A stretch of 64,000 nucleotides of DNA. Origin: Mya arenaria (Eukaryota > Mollusca > Bivalvia > Myida > Myidae). Of the stretch, positions 22,301 through 37,300 are shown in pieces; position 1 is the first letter of the stretch; every line of letters starts with the position of its first letter. Position numbers and translations under genes: made by a program. Below the pieces are notes generated by a model. The model made no database searches. It was not told the origin of the DNA and saw nothing but the letters and a program-made list of their open reading frames with translations. The stretch lies in the NCBI RefSeq assembly GCF_026914265.1, contig NC_069125.1, positions 64,159,479 to 64,223,478 on the forward strand, in the 5' to 3' direction.

Positions 22301-25300
22301 TTGCAATAGACATTATATTGTCTTAATCACTGATTGATCGGGGTTGAAAATCAGAGAAAAATCATAATCGATCATCGATGATAGAAGGACAAGCTGTATT
22401 GATCAATCATTATAATATAATTTAAACTGAAAATAGTGAATTAATTGTAAAATGTATTCGTGGACATACTGATTTGATTCAAACATGATAAGTATATATT
22501 AATAATTTGATTTGCTCTTTGTATTATGTATGGTTAATCTTTTTAGATAAACTAGGAAGAGATTACTAACTACTGACAAAATAAATGTACAAAACTCTTA
22601 CTAGAAAACTGTTTTTCAGGGGCCAACAACTTTTATTTTGCTATTATTACATGATTGTAGGGCTATGTGCGCATTACTGAGGGAGATCCTAGCGGCGTCT
22701 GTCATCATGCCAGCGATGGATGCTATTGCAAACCCAGTTAGTATTCTTGCAAACTGTAATTCAAAATAAATATAAAAAGTAATGAAATTTATCTGAAGGT
22801 CATACAATAACATATCATGTCCATTGCCATTAAATCTTTTAAGTTGTTTGTTTATCATACAATTAAATAGTAATCTGTTTGGTACTCTTTCAGGATATGG
22901 TGAACAATATGATCCTGATATTTTTGGATGACACCCCTGTAAGTGGTATTTTTTTCCAGTAAATATTTGTTTTATATAAATCCAGATTATACAAGCATTT
23001 CCAAGTGTGGACGACTTTTTTTAAAAACCAGCCGTTGTCAAAAACATTGTTTTGTGCGCTTTTTTCAAATATATGATATTTTAAAAGATAATAACTTTTA
23101 AAACAAATATAGCTAATTAATACTTAAATAATGTATAAAATCTGAAAACCATCTCTCTATCACATGTTATTTCAGCCTCCCCCACCCCCAGCTGTGCCCT
23201 CCCCGAAGGTCTCATTCCTGGCCAACTTCAGCAGGCAGTGCCGCTCCTTCAGTGACCCAGAACAACCACCCAAACTCAGCAAGTCTGTATGTACATAGCC
23301 AAGTGGAGAGTTGTATTCTTTATTAGTTTGGGCGAAAATATGTAATGGTCTGACTTTTAAAAATTAAAGATTCTGAGTAAGATCAATAGTGAGTAAATCG
23401 TGTATTATAGTGATATGTGCATCATAAAACAACATAAATACAGTTTGATAACATTTGAGACTTAAAGCCTAATAAGCTTGTACATATGTGTAGCTATGAA
23501 TATAAGTATTGTTTATTCCAAATATCACTTCTCTTCTGAATTAGATTTACCAACCATTCTTAACCCTGTTGTTATCCGAGTCATACATGAATGTAAAATG
23601 ACTTGATTCATTAAAATCAAGAACTATATAAAAAAGTATATTCAGAATGGCATATTTCCCCAAGTATTGATTGTAGCACATCATGAAATCCCTACCTGTG
23701 TGTTTTAGAGCCTGCGGTTTGTGCTTGGTGATGTGATGGACCCAGACCACCCGAAAATGCTCTACCCGTTCATGCAGTTCCTGAAGTCTGAGGCCGCCGT
23801 GAATGTCCTGCAGTTTGCACTTTCATGTGGTAAGATCTGTGTATCTTTTGCCTTCATGTACCATAGAATTTGATATTTTAATATTGTGTTCTGATTAAAG
23901 GTATTATTTAAATTCAATTTATATGTGTGTCAGGTTTGCCGCTCCATTAGTTTTAATGATTAAGCTTTCAAAAAATAGTTATAATATGTATACATTCAGA
24001 GTATACCATATACTTGTACCATATCACTGGTGTGTCAGCAGCACAAAACAAACACAAGTTCAGTGTAATGTTAGATATGACTTTCCAACAGTTTTTGATG
24101 TATACAAGAGGCATTGTGAAATGTTTACAATTCACATGTGTAGCCTCTTCCATCACTCTGGCTAAATATTTCTTGAGTTATACCCTTTACAGGGGAGAAA
24201 ATATGCTGAGCCTTGGAATTATTATGCAGTCAACTGTCCATTTACTTTTATGTTCCCCTTAAACAGAGGATTTCAACAAGAAGATCCTGGACCCTGAGTT
24301 GAGCCAGCAGGACCTGGAGAAGTTGCATGCGTCTGTGCGTGAATTGTACAGGAACTACCTTGCCCCAAATGCCCCTGATAAAATCAAACTGGATGAGAGC
24401 ATTGTTACAGAACTACAGGAGAGTAGGTTGCAAACATTTCTTGTATTGTTTTCTGGTGGTGGAATTATTAGTTCTGTATTGCTTCTAATATTTGTTCTGG
24501 ATTGACTTGCTCATTTGATCCTTTTTCACTGGCAATGTCAGTATTGTTCTATTTAAAAAAAAAGAACATGTGCATCAAATACTATACTTTATGTATTACA
24601 GTCTAGTAAGGGTCACACATTCTAAGCTTAATATTAATTCTTTCAAGAACCTAGATTAATGCAATAACTTGATCCAGTTTCGCATTAAACTGTCAATATT
24701 AGAATGTTTCCTTCTGTTGTTTCAGTTGTGGACGGTGACCCAGAGGATGTGATCCAGCTGCGCCGCTCAACCCCCATGTTCCGGGCATATGAACATGTAT
24801 ATAACCTCCTCAACCATACATTCCTACCACTCTTCCATCAGAGCGAAGAGGTAAACATAACTATGGTAGATTACTGTGGCCAGATTCATTTCCGTACCTC
24901 ATATAGAAGCTAGCTTATAATATCCAACTCACAAAATTACTTCCTAAGTTCCTATCACTGTGATTATTTCTAAGGGAAAATTTCCGTACAAATATTTCAC
25001 TTTCTCTTTTCAAGATAACATTTTAGCCTAAAAGCCTTAATACATACATTAACAAAAAAATATAGTTACATTTGCATGGCAATACCGGTATATAAAATGA
25101 CTTCATACAGGTAAGACATAGTCATATAAAAGTGCGCTAAAATTATTATTTTGTGAATATTTTAATAGTGGCCTTTGCATAAATGTCATGTAAAAGGGTG
25201 AAACTTCCACATAATTCCTACTGTTTCACCAGAGCACAGTTACTTGACATTCGTAATGGATTTTGTTAATTTTTGTTCTTAATGATATCAAACGTCTTTC

Positions 25301-28300
25301 CTCTGAAAGCTTAAAATAGATATATTCTAGTTTTTAGGTTAACACTTCAGTTGAATTTAATACTGATGAAGTGTCTATTGATCTTTTTGTGATACACAAC
25401 ACATTATATATATATATATATATATATTCTAGTACTACAAGATGATTATTGGAGACAGATTGGCCTCGCAGACATCAAAGGCTGCAACAAATACATCTTG
25501 GTATGTCTTCTTGTGATTCCCACAAAGTGATTCTGGGTATGGAGTCTACAAGAATTGCAAGATATTTATCCACGCTTGTATTTGGCTTCTCATGACCAAG
25601 TCCAATATTTCTAGGCTATTTTTTTAAGCCTACATGTTAATCTTTGTTCAAAGCTCCAGTTAAGAGGAAAAAAGAGTAAATGCTTTGCACACACATAAAC
25701 ATGGTAATGTCCACAATTATAAACATGGTAATGTACACAATTATAAACATGGTAATGTCCACAATTATAAACATGGTAATGTCCACAATTATAAACATGG
25801 TAATGTCCACAATTATAAACATGGTAATGTCCACAATTATAAACATGGTAATGTACACACTTATAAACATGGTAATGTCCACAATTATAAACATGGTAAT
25901 GTCCACAATTATAAACATGGTAATGTACACAATTATAAACATGGTAATGTACACACTACTCCTCATTAAAAGAAAAATAATGTGCCGAACCCTTAAGAAG
26001 GATTCTTACACTCCAATTACATCGATTACTTTACCACATATATGGATAATCTTTCCTATTGGTCCTTTCATGCCTTTGTTGTTGTAAAAAAATGAATGGG
26101 AAATTTTATGTAAATATACGTTTCTTTCATCCAGTTCATTGAACGGGACATATTGTAATTTTACCTGCAGTGTATGAGCTAATGGGCAAGCAGCGTCCAG
26201 TATGATGTCAGACCATAAACTTAAGAAGCCTTTGTCCAAACATCACTGAATTTGTATGGGCATAAAAGCCATAATATTTTGGACTATTTGGATAACCAAT
26301 GATATGTTTAATCAGTCAAGAGTTATTGTCCTTTAATTATAGAAATTACTTACTATACCTCATACCTGCAAGTTCAATTACCAGTGGTATTGCTTGAATC
26401 ATTTGAGAGTTAATTGCTCTTTTATTTATAGAAATAACGTAAGATTGGTAATGTTTGATCATTTACCTCAAAAGCCTTTGTCCAATCATCACCAAATTTG
26501 GTCAGAATGTGAAATTTATCTTGGACAAGTTTGTTAACCAGCCATATTGCTTGAGTCCTTCAAGAGTCATCATCCTTTAATTATAGAAATTACCCAAAAT
26601 CGGTCTCTTCCAATCAATCACTTTAGAATTCTTTGTCAAATCATCACTAAATTTTGTCAGAATGTTTTTAAGCAGAATATCTCAAGTCAAGTTTGATAAC
26701 CACTCACTCTAGAGTTGTGAATCTTGAATAGGTGAAAACTGTACTTACAGTGTCCGTTCTCTAAATTTGGTTTGAGGTAAAACCACTTATCATCAAACTG
26801 GGTGTCCTAAATTAAAGTTTGGCATATTTTGTGAAAGTTGGCGCTTTTGTTTTATCTAAGTTGAGAAAGATTGAATTTTTCTTGGCCTTTCTTGGTTAAT
26901 ATTATGATATTATGGTTAATACTGTCTAACATGGGTAGAGATTTCAATTGTTTTTGCTAGCAGAATTATACACCATACTTGCACTTTCAACTTTGACTTC
27001 ATTTAATTAAGCCAAAATTGGAAAGATTCGTTGTGCTGTTATTTTTCTAAATAAACCAATTATGTTTGTTTAACATTACAGGAAACAAAAGCCTGTGGGA
27101 ATAGGTTCCAGAATCACCAAGGTCTTCAAACCTTCAGGTATCTCTTTGCTGTCACTTCTTACATATCTGTCCATAAAGAATTACCACTGAATTCAGTTGT
27201 AGAATAACATAAGCTGCATGTTTACTTTTTCTGTATTAAGCACCGACATGGATTATGATAGCATATTGTTATTTTAGTAGGATATGTTCTGTCGTTTTAT
27301 TTTGTGGACACGGCATTTGAGTTTATAAGAAATAAAGTAAACAATTGCCTTCATTTATTTTAGTAGACAAATCTGACACTAAATCAGTATCATCACTGGA
27401 TCTAGTGGACGGGGAGAACAATGATGAGGCCGACACAATCACTGTCCCTGTAAGTTTGGCAATTCTTATTATTTTGCATTTAACAGAGACCCCATTTTTA
27501 TGGGTGCATATAGTCACTGCTTTGTCCATCTGTCTTTTCATCTTCTTTTAATTTCCATTCTTTTGTCACACCCTTGTCCGCAGAATAACTTAAAAACTAC
27601 TAATGAGGATTGAAATGAAAAAAGGTTTATAAATGAATGGCAATGAGAGGATTTGCAGCACACATGAACCATAATTTTATCATCCTATTTAGTTTTCTCC
27701 CCTTAACCATTTTTTCATAATCGGTACTTGTCCTGGCTATGTCTTGGAAAGTGCAGAAATGAAACTTAAAAAATGGAAAGAAAGATGGTGAGAGGAAGTG
27801 CAGTGCACAAGAACCATTATCCTGCCCCACATATACTATTTAGTTATCTCCCTTCAACAAAAATTTGTTTCATGGGTGCTTGTTCAAGCCATATTTTGGA
27901 AAATAGTAAAGCCTAAAGGGATTAAAATGAATCTTGATTTGTAGATAACTTGATAATGCTGAAATCATTCACCTTCTACCAGCTCATTGTTTTACACTTT
28001 CTGCCTTTTCATAGTATAAGAGCATTTGTGGAGCATCTAGTGCCTCCAGCAATACTCCTGTTCCTCATTGGTTGGTTATGAAGACTGGTTGTGAAATGAA
28101 TCATTTCAATTTTGACAAATTTACAATCAGGCACTTTTAGTATTTTAAGCCAATATTTGACAGAACGTTTTTAAGATTTTATATACCATGGCAACAATTG
28201 TATATAACACTTTTATTTGTTGTATATAACTTAGCACACTTGATGCATAGATATTCACTCTTTTGAGGTCATCATATCATCCTAGACCCCATAGCTCTGC

Positions 28301-31300
28301 ACCATAAAGAAGCTGTTGCATATTTATGCATCAAACAATTTAAAAAAACATATTCAACATTTGGTCATTTATCAAGTGGACTTAACACTAGGGATGGAAA
28401 CCGGATACCAAATCGGTATCCAGATATACGTATCAAGTATTCGAATACTATCCGGATACTCGTATCAAATTGTTTTCATAGTAAGTAAATTTCCTATTAT
28501 ATGTCACCCACCTTCTGTTATTTGACACAAGTGTCCACTTAATTTATAATTCGTCATATGGCAATTTCACTTTTTCATTCATTCTTTCTCAGTCTTAATA
28601 ATTTATAATGTATTAATCAAAGCTAAACAACTCATTTTACATCATAAAACTCATGATGAATACCACATAAACACCTCGCGAATTTGATAGTCACTTCGGC
28701 CGAGGTTGTTGCTTGGTTACTGCCACGTGCTTTCGAGTTTGTTATTTATCAGCAGGTTTCATGTTAAATGACGCTTTGATTATTTGATTAGTCGATTGTA
28801 ATTTTATTTCATTATATTGTTTGATTTAATGCAATACCTACAATTTCTGCGGTGTTTTTTGATGAAGGATATAATTGCGGAAAAGATAAGAAGACAAAAA
28901 GATGATCTGATTTTTCTTTATTTACCTGCGTGTACTTTTTTATTTATCAATAAACTAAACATGTTTACATATCGTATAAAAAAAAGAAAGAGTGGACATG
29001 GTGACGTCAAGAGTTGTCTGCCTCATGGTGGACTTTGAAGGCATAGTCGGTGGACTGCATACGGTGTGTTTTTTCATGTGATTTCTAAAATTTGAAGTTC
29101 CGCCACAATATACCAGTTTAACATTACACAGTTGACACACAACACTTTTACCATCCTCAGATTTTGTGAAATACTTCCAAAAACTTGAAGTCAATGTTGG
29201 AGGCATATTTCCGTTGTCATGATACAGGAATAACGATTAATAATTCAAAACACAATTACAAGATGCAAAATAATGGAAATTTGATTGAAAAGTGAAAAGA
29301 TAAACAAATTTGTTTTTATATTTATTGTTCAGATAGCAATAATTTCTTTATGCATATTCATCAAAAATACGATTGGTCATTAATAGCTTTGATTGCACGA
29401 CCCTTATCTTGTGATTGGACGATCAATTCCTGCGGATTAATGATCAATCCGTTTAATATCAACTAGTGCCAATTAGTGTCAATTAAGCACATCTGATATC
29501 ATAAAACAACACTTGTCATTGTAAACAAGGTCATAGAACTTCACAGGGTGCTGCACAAGGACACAATATCACGCCTTGTACAAACACCAAATTAGCAGAC
29601 GATTTGTGACACATACCCACTTCGCGACAGACACTGTTGATCACCTGAAATATTTCATCTGAAAAGTTTTATAACAATTGCTATGTCTCTGCTAAGCTAT
29701 TTCATTGAAATTTTAATTCTTAACGAATATTCGAATACCCATTTTGGTATCCGAATACTTGCGTGCTATCCGGATATCCGGATACTCGGATATTCGCTTC
29801 CATCCCTACTTAACACTGATACTAAAACTCAGTCAACCTGTATACATGAGCCATACAATTAAGAGATAATTGCAGTTTTAACGTAAATCATAAAAACAAA
29901 GAGTATTTTCAACTTCTAATAGAGCAGTCTTCCACATTTTTAAAAATACTCTTTGTATGTATCACAAAATTCTGAAACTAAATATAGTTGTTAGCTCGAC
30001 TATTCGAAGAATAAGGGGAGCTATACTACTCACCCAAGTATCGGCGTCGGCGTCACACCTTGGTTAAGGTTTTGCGTGCAAGCACAGATAGGTTAATATC
30101 TCAGCAACTACTTGAGGTATTGCATTGAGACTTGATACAATGGTACTCAACCAACCTACTTAATTAACCAAGTTAGATAACTCTAGTTCACATTTAATGC
30201 AAATAATTGCCCTTTATTATTCAACTTAGAAATTCTGGTTAAGGTTTTGCATGTTACCACATTTAAGTCAATATCTCAGCAAATATACCAAGTTAGATAA
30301 CTGTATTTTGCCAATTATTGCCCTTTATTATTAGACTTAAAAATTCTGGTTAAAATTGTCCATGTAACCAAATTTATGTTAATATCTCAGCACATCATGT
30401 ATTGCATTTAAATCTAATTTAACTTTTCAATCCTTACACTGAAAAGCGGCAGAAATGTCTCTGTGACAGCTGTTGTTTTTCTGACAATAATTGTATGTAA
30501 TCTTCAAACATATCGATGGCCTCTTTTCCAAATGTCGAAGCTACAAAATCCCATGTTTTCAGTAGCAACTTTTTAGTATTTAATCTTGGTAAATTGATCA
30601 CACATTTTTTTTCAAAATGCCGAAGATACAATTTTTGTAGTTACGGTACAATTTCTGAAGGTTCGGCTTTTTCATCTCTGTGAGATGTCCAATCATTGCT
30701 TGACATTTTGATCACATGATACAACACCATTTTCTCATTGGACTATTTACTCAGCATTTTGCAGTTGGATGTGTCTCGCCTTAATGATTTTAATGATACA
30801 AAAATTCCAAAACAGAAAAACAGCAGCTTCTCCATTTTGAAGTGAGGCCATCGCTATGTAAAAACAAACTACCGGTAACAGTACTTGGTGGTAACTATAT
30901 GCCATTGACATTCTTTTCCAAAATAGTAACAACTTTGTCAATAAAAAAGGAAAATAATATTTGATTTGCAACAACCCTGCTTAAATCAGAGCTTATAAAA
31001 TCACTACGACTATCGTTGCATTTTATACAATCATGTTTTATGAAATTTCACATACTGAGTAAATATTATTAAATTTATTTTGACTCCTTTGGGGCTAAAT
31101 ACATACATGCGAAAAGTGGCTTTTATCAATACACTGAAAACAATATTGGAAATCAACACTTCATACTTTATCTTTCCACTATTTCTTCACATATTCAGTC
31201 TGCAAGTTCGCTAGAGGGCGGGGAGAATGAGGTGACAGACCTGGATCTTGCCATGGAGACATTCCAGCCCCACGACCTCTCCACCTGGCGGGTCACAATC

Positions 31301-34300
31301 CCCCGCCTCGGCAACAGACCCGACCCAGAAAACAACAAGAAGAGCTTTTTTGTGTTCATTGTAGATGTCCGGAGGGTGGATGTGCCGGATGGTAAATGTT
31401 GTTGGACAATCCGTTGTACAATTTGTTTAAGATACATGTATAGAGCATAAAGGTTCTAAATGACATTAATCACAGAAACAGAGAACAATTCCTCCTTCTC
31501 CCTTTGAATTCTGTATAAATTTATACATTTATCAATTGTACTTGTAATTTTTGCTTGATAAAAAGGAAAAAAAATATATCTTAAATTGTTGACAAAATTA
31601 ATGATCTCATATGTGCTCTTCCCAAAATAAACACATTATTGCAAATTCTCACATCCTAACTGCTCTTGAACATCCATGGTCACATTGGTGATTTACAGCA
31701 TTTCTAAAACGAGTTGAGACAAACGTTTCAACTGTATTTGTTTTATTAAAATATGTGTATTTATGAGAATATCATTGATGCCGTAAATCATATTGTTAGC
31801 ATAAACAATGTTCAAAGCAATCTGCCCTAGATCTGATAATAGACATGTGTGCAATATTTATTTTCAGAGGGGAGAGCCATGTGGGTTGTGGCGAGAAGAT
31901 ACCACGAGTTCTACATTCTGGAACAGAAACTGAAAGAGTTCCATGGTAATCACTTTTACATTGAAACAATGTGACCTTGAATATATATAATCAGATCTTG
32001 TCATCCATGATTGTGCACATGGGATGCTTGCAGCTTCTTGATTTTTTTACATAAATTCAAAACAAGCTCAGGCTAGCAATTACGATGCTTTATAGGCAAT
32101 TATTATTCATTAAAGTATACTCTGAAGTTTAGACATGCCTTGTTATTATTCAGGTGAGTTGGAGAAGTGCAGCCTGCCAGAGAAGAAAATGTTTGGAACA
32201 AAAAACCAGGACTTCATAGATGGAAAAAGGGAACCATTTGAACAGTACCTACAGGTAAGAGAAAAATTGCACGATCTTGTGATATGTGACTTCAGTAGCA
32301 TTCCTTTGTTAACAGCCTCAATAAAGTGGACCTTATTGGAATTGATAGAACGTTTGATTTATGCAAAACATTTCATCTTTGATCAAGAAATATTCAGTCT
32401 GATGCCAATGGCTTAAAATTAAATTCATTAACATTCTGATTTCTCTGTTTACTTCTTTTTCTTTGCAAGCGCTTGTGTACCTAAGACATATTATAACTAA
32501 AGCTGTCACTCTTACCTCTACCCTCAGCGACTGTTGACCCTGCCTCACCTGAAAGGCAGCCAGCTTCTCTACAACTTCCTCACATCAGAGAAGCCTTTTG
32601 AGTTTGGACTGGACATTAACATTGGTAGGATTGCATGTATACTTAAAGTTATTGCCATTCAGTCATTTTCTTAGAGCTGTTATTCTTTTAATATCTTAAT
32701 TGGATTATTACCGGTAGCTTGATGTTGAACTGTTCAAGATTATTTGCGGATAGAGTTGCACATGTTATGTGTTTCTCCATACCCTTAGTTTTTGTGCTTT
32801 TATGTTTTAGGTCGAGCTTTGAACAAAATTCCCAGGAAACTTGTAAAAGAGGTAATGGTACTGATTCTGAGACGACTGACATATTTAGTTGTATTTTATA
32901 GTTTATATATTTTGAATGTCTTTGTGATAAGATAATTATTCTGAATTTGCCTATATATACTATTCATATTTCATTATACCCATACAGAGTACACATTGAT
33001 ACAAGTTATACTGTCTTGAATAATTGTAATTGAAAGGAGTATTTTTCATCTTTAGAAAGGGCAACATTTGGATTCTTTCCTGCACAACTTTGAAAAGAGT
33101 ATTGAACCATCTAAACCATTGCCATGGTAAGAGAGAAATATTGTCCACACATAAGTGAACATTCACTACATTACTGTAGACACAGGATCCACATATGGAA
33201 ACTGAACACAAATCAGATTACATCTTTAGAACAATAAACAACAACATAGTATATAATCTATGCATTGAAAATAATAAGTAAAAATGTAATCACCCATGGA
33301 TGTGATTATTATGTCTCCCCCTCTCTGGGGGAGACATATTGTTTTTGCCCTGTCCGTCAGTCCGGTAGTCCGGTAGTCCGTCAGTCCGTCAGTCCGTCAG
33401 TCCGTCAGTCCGTCAGTCCGTCCGTACGTCACACTTCGTTTCCGATCGATAACTGGAAAACCGCATGACCTAGGATCACCAAACTTGGTAGGGAGGTTGG
33501 TCATGAGGTGTAGAAGATCCCTATTGTTTTTGGGGTCACTAGGTCAAAGGTCAAGGTCGCGGCGACCCCCAATGTAAAAAACATTTCCGCTCAATATCTT
33601 GACAATGGTTTGACCTAGGTTCACCAAACTTGGTAGGGAGGTTGGTCGTGAGGTGTAGAGGATCCCTATTGTTTTTGGGGTCACTAGGTCAAAGGTCAAG
33701 GTCGCGGCGACCCCCAATGTAAAAAACATTTCCGCTCAATTTCTTGAGAATGGTTTGACCTAGGTTCACCAAACTTGGTAGGGAGGTTGGTCGTGAGGTG
33801 TAGAGGATCCCTATTGTTTTTGGGGTCACTAGGTCAAAGGTCAAGGTCGCGGCGACCCCCAATGTAAAAAACATTTCCGCTCAATATCTTGAGAATGGTT
33901 TGACCTAGGTTCACCAAACTTGGTAAGGAGGTTGGTCGCGAGGTGTAGAGGATCCCTATTGTTTTTGGGGTCACTAGGTCAAAGGTCAAGGTCGCGGCGA
34001 CCCCCAATGTAAAAAACATTTCCGCTCAATATCTTGAGAATGGTTTGACCTAGGTTCACCAAACTTGGTAGGGAGGTTGGTCGTGAGGTGTAGAGGATCC
34101 CTATTGTTTTTGGGGTCACTAGGTCAAAGGTCAAGGTCGCGGCGACCCCCAATGTAAAAAACATTTCCGCTCAATATCTTGAGAATGGTTTGACCTAGGT
34201 TCACCAAACTTGGTAGGGAGGTTGGTCGTGAGGTGTAGAGGATCCCTATTGTTTTTGGGGTCACTAGGTCAAAGGTCAAGGTCGCGGCGACCCCCAATAT

Positions 34301-37300
34301 AAAAAACATTTCTGCTCAAAATCTTGAGAACGGTTTGACCTAGGTTCACCAAACTTGGTAGGGAGGTTGGTCATGAGGTGTAGAAGATCCCTATTGTTTT
34401 TGGGGTCACTAGGTCAAAGGTCAAGGTCGCGGCGACCCCCAATGTAAAAAACATTTCCGCTCAATATCTTGAGAATGGTTTGACCTAGGTTCACCAAACT
34501 TGGTAGGGAGGTTGATCATGAGGTTTAGAAAACTCCTATATTTTGGGGGGTCACAAGGTCAAAGGTCAACGTCGCTGTGACCTCTAATGTAAAAAAATAT
34601 TTCCGTGCAATATCAGGAGAATGCTTTGATCTAGGTTCACCAAACTTTGAAGTGAGGTTGGTCATGATGTCTAGTTGATTTTGCAATCAGTTGGTCAAAG
34701 GTCAAGGTCACTGACCTTGAGGTGAAGAACCGGTTTCTGCTCAATAACTCAAGAACGTTTACACCCAGGAACTTCATACTTGGTATGCCAGTTAGTCATG
34801 ACTAGTTGATGGCCCCTATTGATTTTGGGATCCATCATTGATTATTTCTCACCTACGACCACACAATGGGGGAGACATGCGCTTTTTCGAAAAAGCAATC
34901 TCTAGTTGTTTATTGACTATTAACCTTCATGGGTTTCTCCACAGTAAAATGGAGCGCAGGGATTCGTCAGCCTCACTGCTGTCAACCTCCAGTTTAAAGG
35001 TACAGTATGTCTTTATTCACACACTCTTCAAGTATGTATTATTTCCGTGAATATTGACAGAGAAACGCTTCACTGATGGTTATCAAATGAGTAAAATTGT
35101 TAGAAGAAAACTAAATATGAGTGACAGATTTACGATTCTATTACGGTACATATTTTAGTATTTGCCAAATGTCATTGAAGAAAGATTTGCATTAAAATAC
35201 ATAAATGAAGAAACCAAGTCCATGCTGTTAAATTTCTATGTTTATCATCTAGACACACCTTGGTTTTCAGGTATTCAAAGAAAAACAAACTTTTTCTTCA
35301 TTGGAAAAAATTGTGTCATGCAATGCATTTTGACGTTGGATGTTGTTGTATTTTAAAATCATATTTAACATCCTAATACTCTAACTATATAAAAGTAAGT
35401 GTTTTTTTGGTAGCTAGGTGTTAAAATAAGTGTTGATGATGAATAAACATCTAACAGTGCGGCATAACAAAACCTTGGGTTGTTAAATGTCTTACCATGT
35501 TATTCAATAGTTGTCCCAGACGATATATGAGAACAATGCGAGTGGGCTGGAACAGCGTGACAGAGTACAGGGAGACCTGCTGACGGAGAGGAGAAACGTT
35601 GAGGGGGTCTATGATACAATCATCTATATAGGTATAGTGTTAATGTCCTCATCCTGTGCTGCAATCACCACTCTTATGATTGTACGGAGTATAAATTGGT
35701 CCATTGCTATAATAGCAATGTCCAATTTTAGAGAAAGTAGCCACATGATTATCAATGTCTGTTGTTCTTGTTGTTTTAAAAGTTGAGGTACTAGAACCAT
35801 TTATTATATTTATATAAAACTTTGGATGTGTACATGTGTTACCATTGCAATGTATACAATACATGTAACTGTTGAGATATACCCTTAGTTAACTGAAAAC
35901 TGAAACTGAAGTAGAGAAATGGACAAGCGTGTAAAATTCTTATTATATACTTGTGACAGTTATGATGTTGTAATCCAAAATTACTTGTAAGTTCTTTAAT
36001 TGTAAGTTCTTTCTCATGAAGGGATGCCACTGTATAATCAACAGTAGGTTTGGAATAACCACATAGCTTTGTGTCTTTTCCACAGCCCGGTATGTGTTTG
36101 AGGTGCCGGTATGGCTACACCACTGCCTGTACACTGCCCGAATGTTCATGAAGGAGACGCTGGAGGGATATCTAGACTGGTACATTGAACACAAGGTCGC
36201 CATGGTTACCCAGGAACACAGGCTTGTCAGCCTCATACACCTGCTCAGAGGTAGGTGCATGGTGATTACAGTGTAGCTCTCACCTGGGACAACATGTGAA
36301 GTACTCTTATTCAGTTCAGTTCTTTTTACAAATAATTACTATGTACCTTTAAATTCAATTTGTTTAAATGCATTTTGTTGGTCTATCATGATAGCAGTCG
36401 CATTTTGGTTACAGTAAAAGAAATATGTTGATGTTTTATTCCACTGTAAAACATGAAAGCACTAAAAAGCATTGTGCCGAGTGAAGAGGGAGCATATTAT
36501 GATGTCACTTTTTGTTTATCTTATACGTTACTACTGAGCAAAATCTAGTGCAAGATTGTTTTCGATGATTTTGGTGTGTTATCTTGTTTCTTTGTCCATT
36601 AAAACATAACTCCAGACTGTGTTTTATTGGAATACAAACACACTTACACCTCTATCATTTCAGTTTCAAAACTTCAGATGTTGGAGAGAAACATATATCA
36701 AATTATTTCTTTAATTACATCTACATTTGTACCGGTATGTAATATGTCTGGTAAATTTATACTTACCTGTAAACACCACTGAGTTATGACTATGATGTTG
36801 TTGTTTTTCAGATGTGCTGTTTTTTGACACTGATCCACCTAGGTAAGTATGTTAGCCTAGTCTTCTTGCTTGATATAGTATGTTTTTTAATAGTGTTTTA
36901 GCCAGGAATTAAAAAGGGCAGGGTGGGCCAAAAAAAGGGCAGGGTGGGCTAAAATAGGGGCATGGTGCTTTCTTAAATGGGAAAACAATGCGCACAATAT
37001 TAGCTTTGCATTGTTGTAAAACGATCATGTACCTTATCAAAGCACATGCATGTTCATGCACACATTGTAGTAATATCCCTACTGAATACTCTTAATTCTT
37101 TTTTCTTGTTCATTTTCACTTCAGACACTTTCTTTACCATCTCGGGTTGTTGTCACCAGAGCTCTCACAAGGCTGATTTTTTGGGGAAGTCACTTCTCCC
37201 ACCAGTCAAATTAGGGAGAAGTGGGGAGACGAGATACTTATCTTTAAACCTGAGATAAATATTGTACCATGCCACAAAACTTTAAATTCACATTTACTTT

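Noticed and set aside
25637..26087. Long ORFs on both strands (repeating IVDITMF, INMVMST, YKHGNVHN)
   Set aside because: The 24-bp minisatellite unit is a multiple of three, so open frames are automatic.
30434..30631. Minus-strand ORF with INLPRLNTKKLLLKTWDF
   Set aside because: The translation looks less random than most, but it overlaps the end of a dispersed repeat, has a stop just upstream and matches nothing I know; left unassigned.
33544..34309. Recurring 61-residue minus-strand ORFs with nearly identical protein
   Set aside because: They repeat every 145 bp because the satellite is tandem; there is no start context or homology, and the unit has no selection-like pattern.
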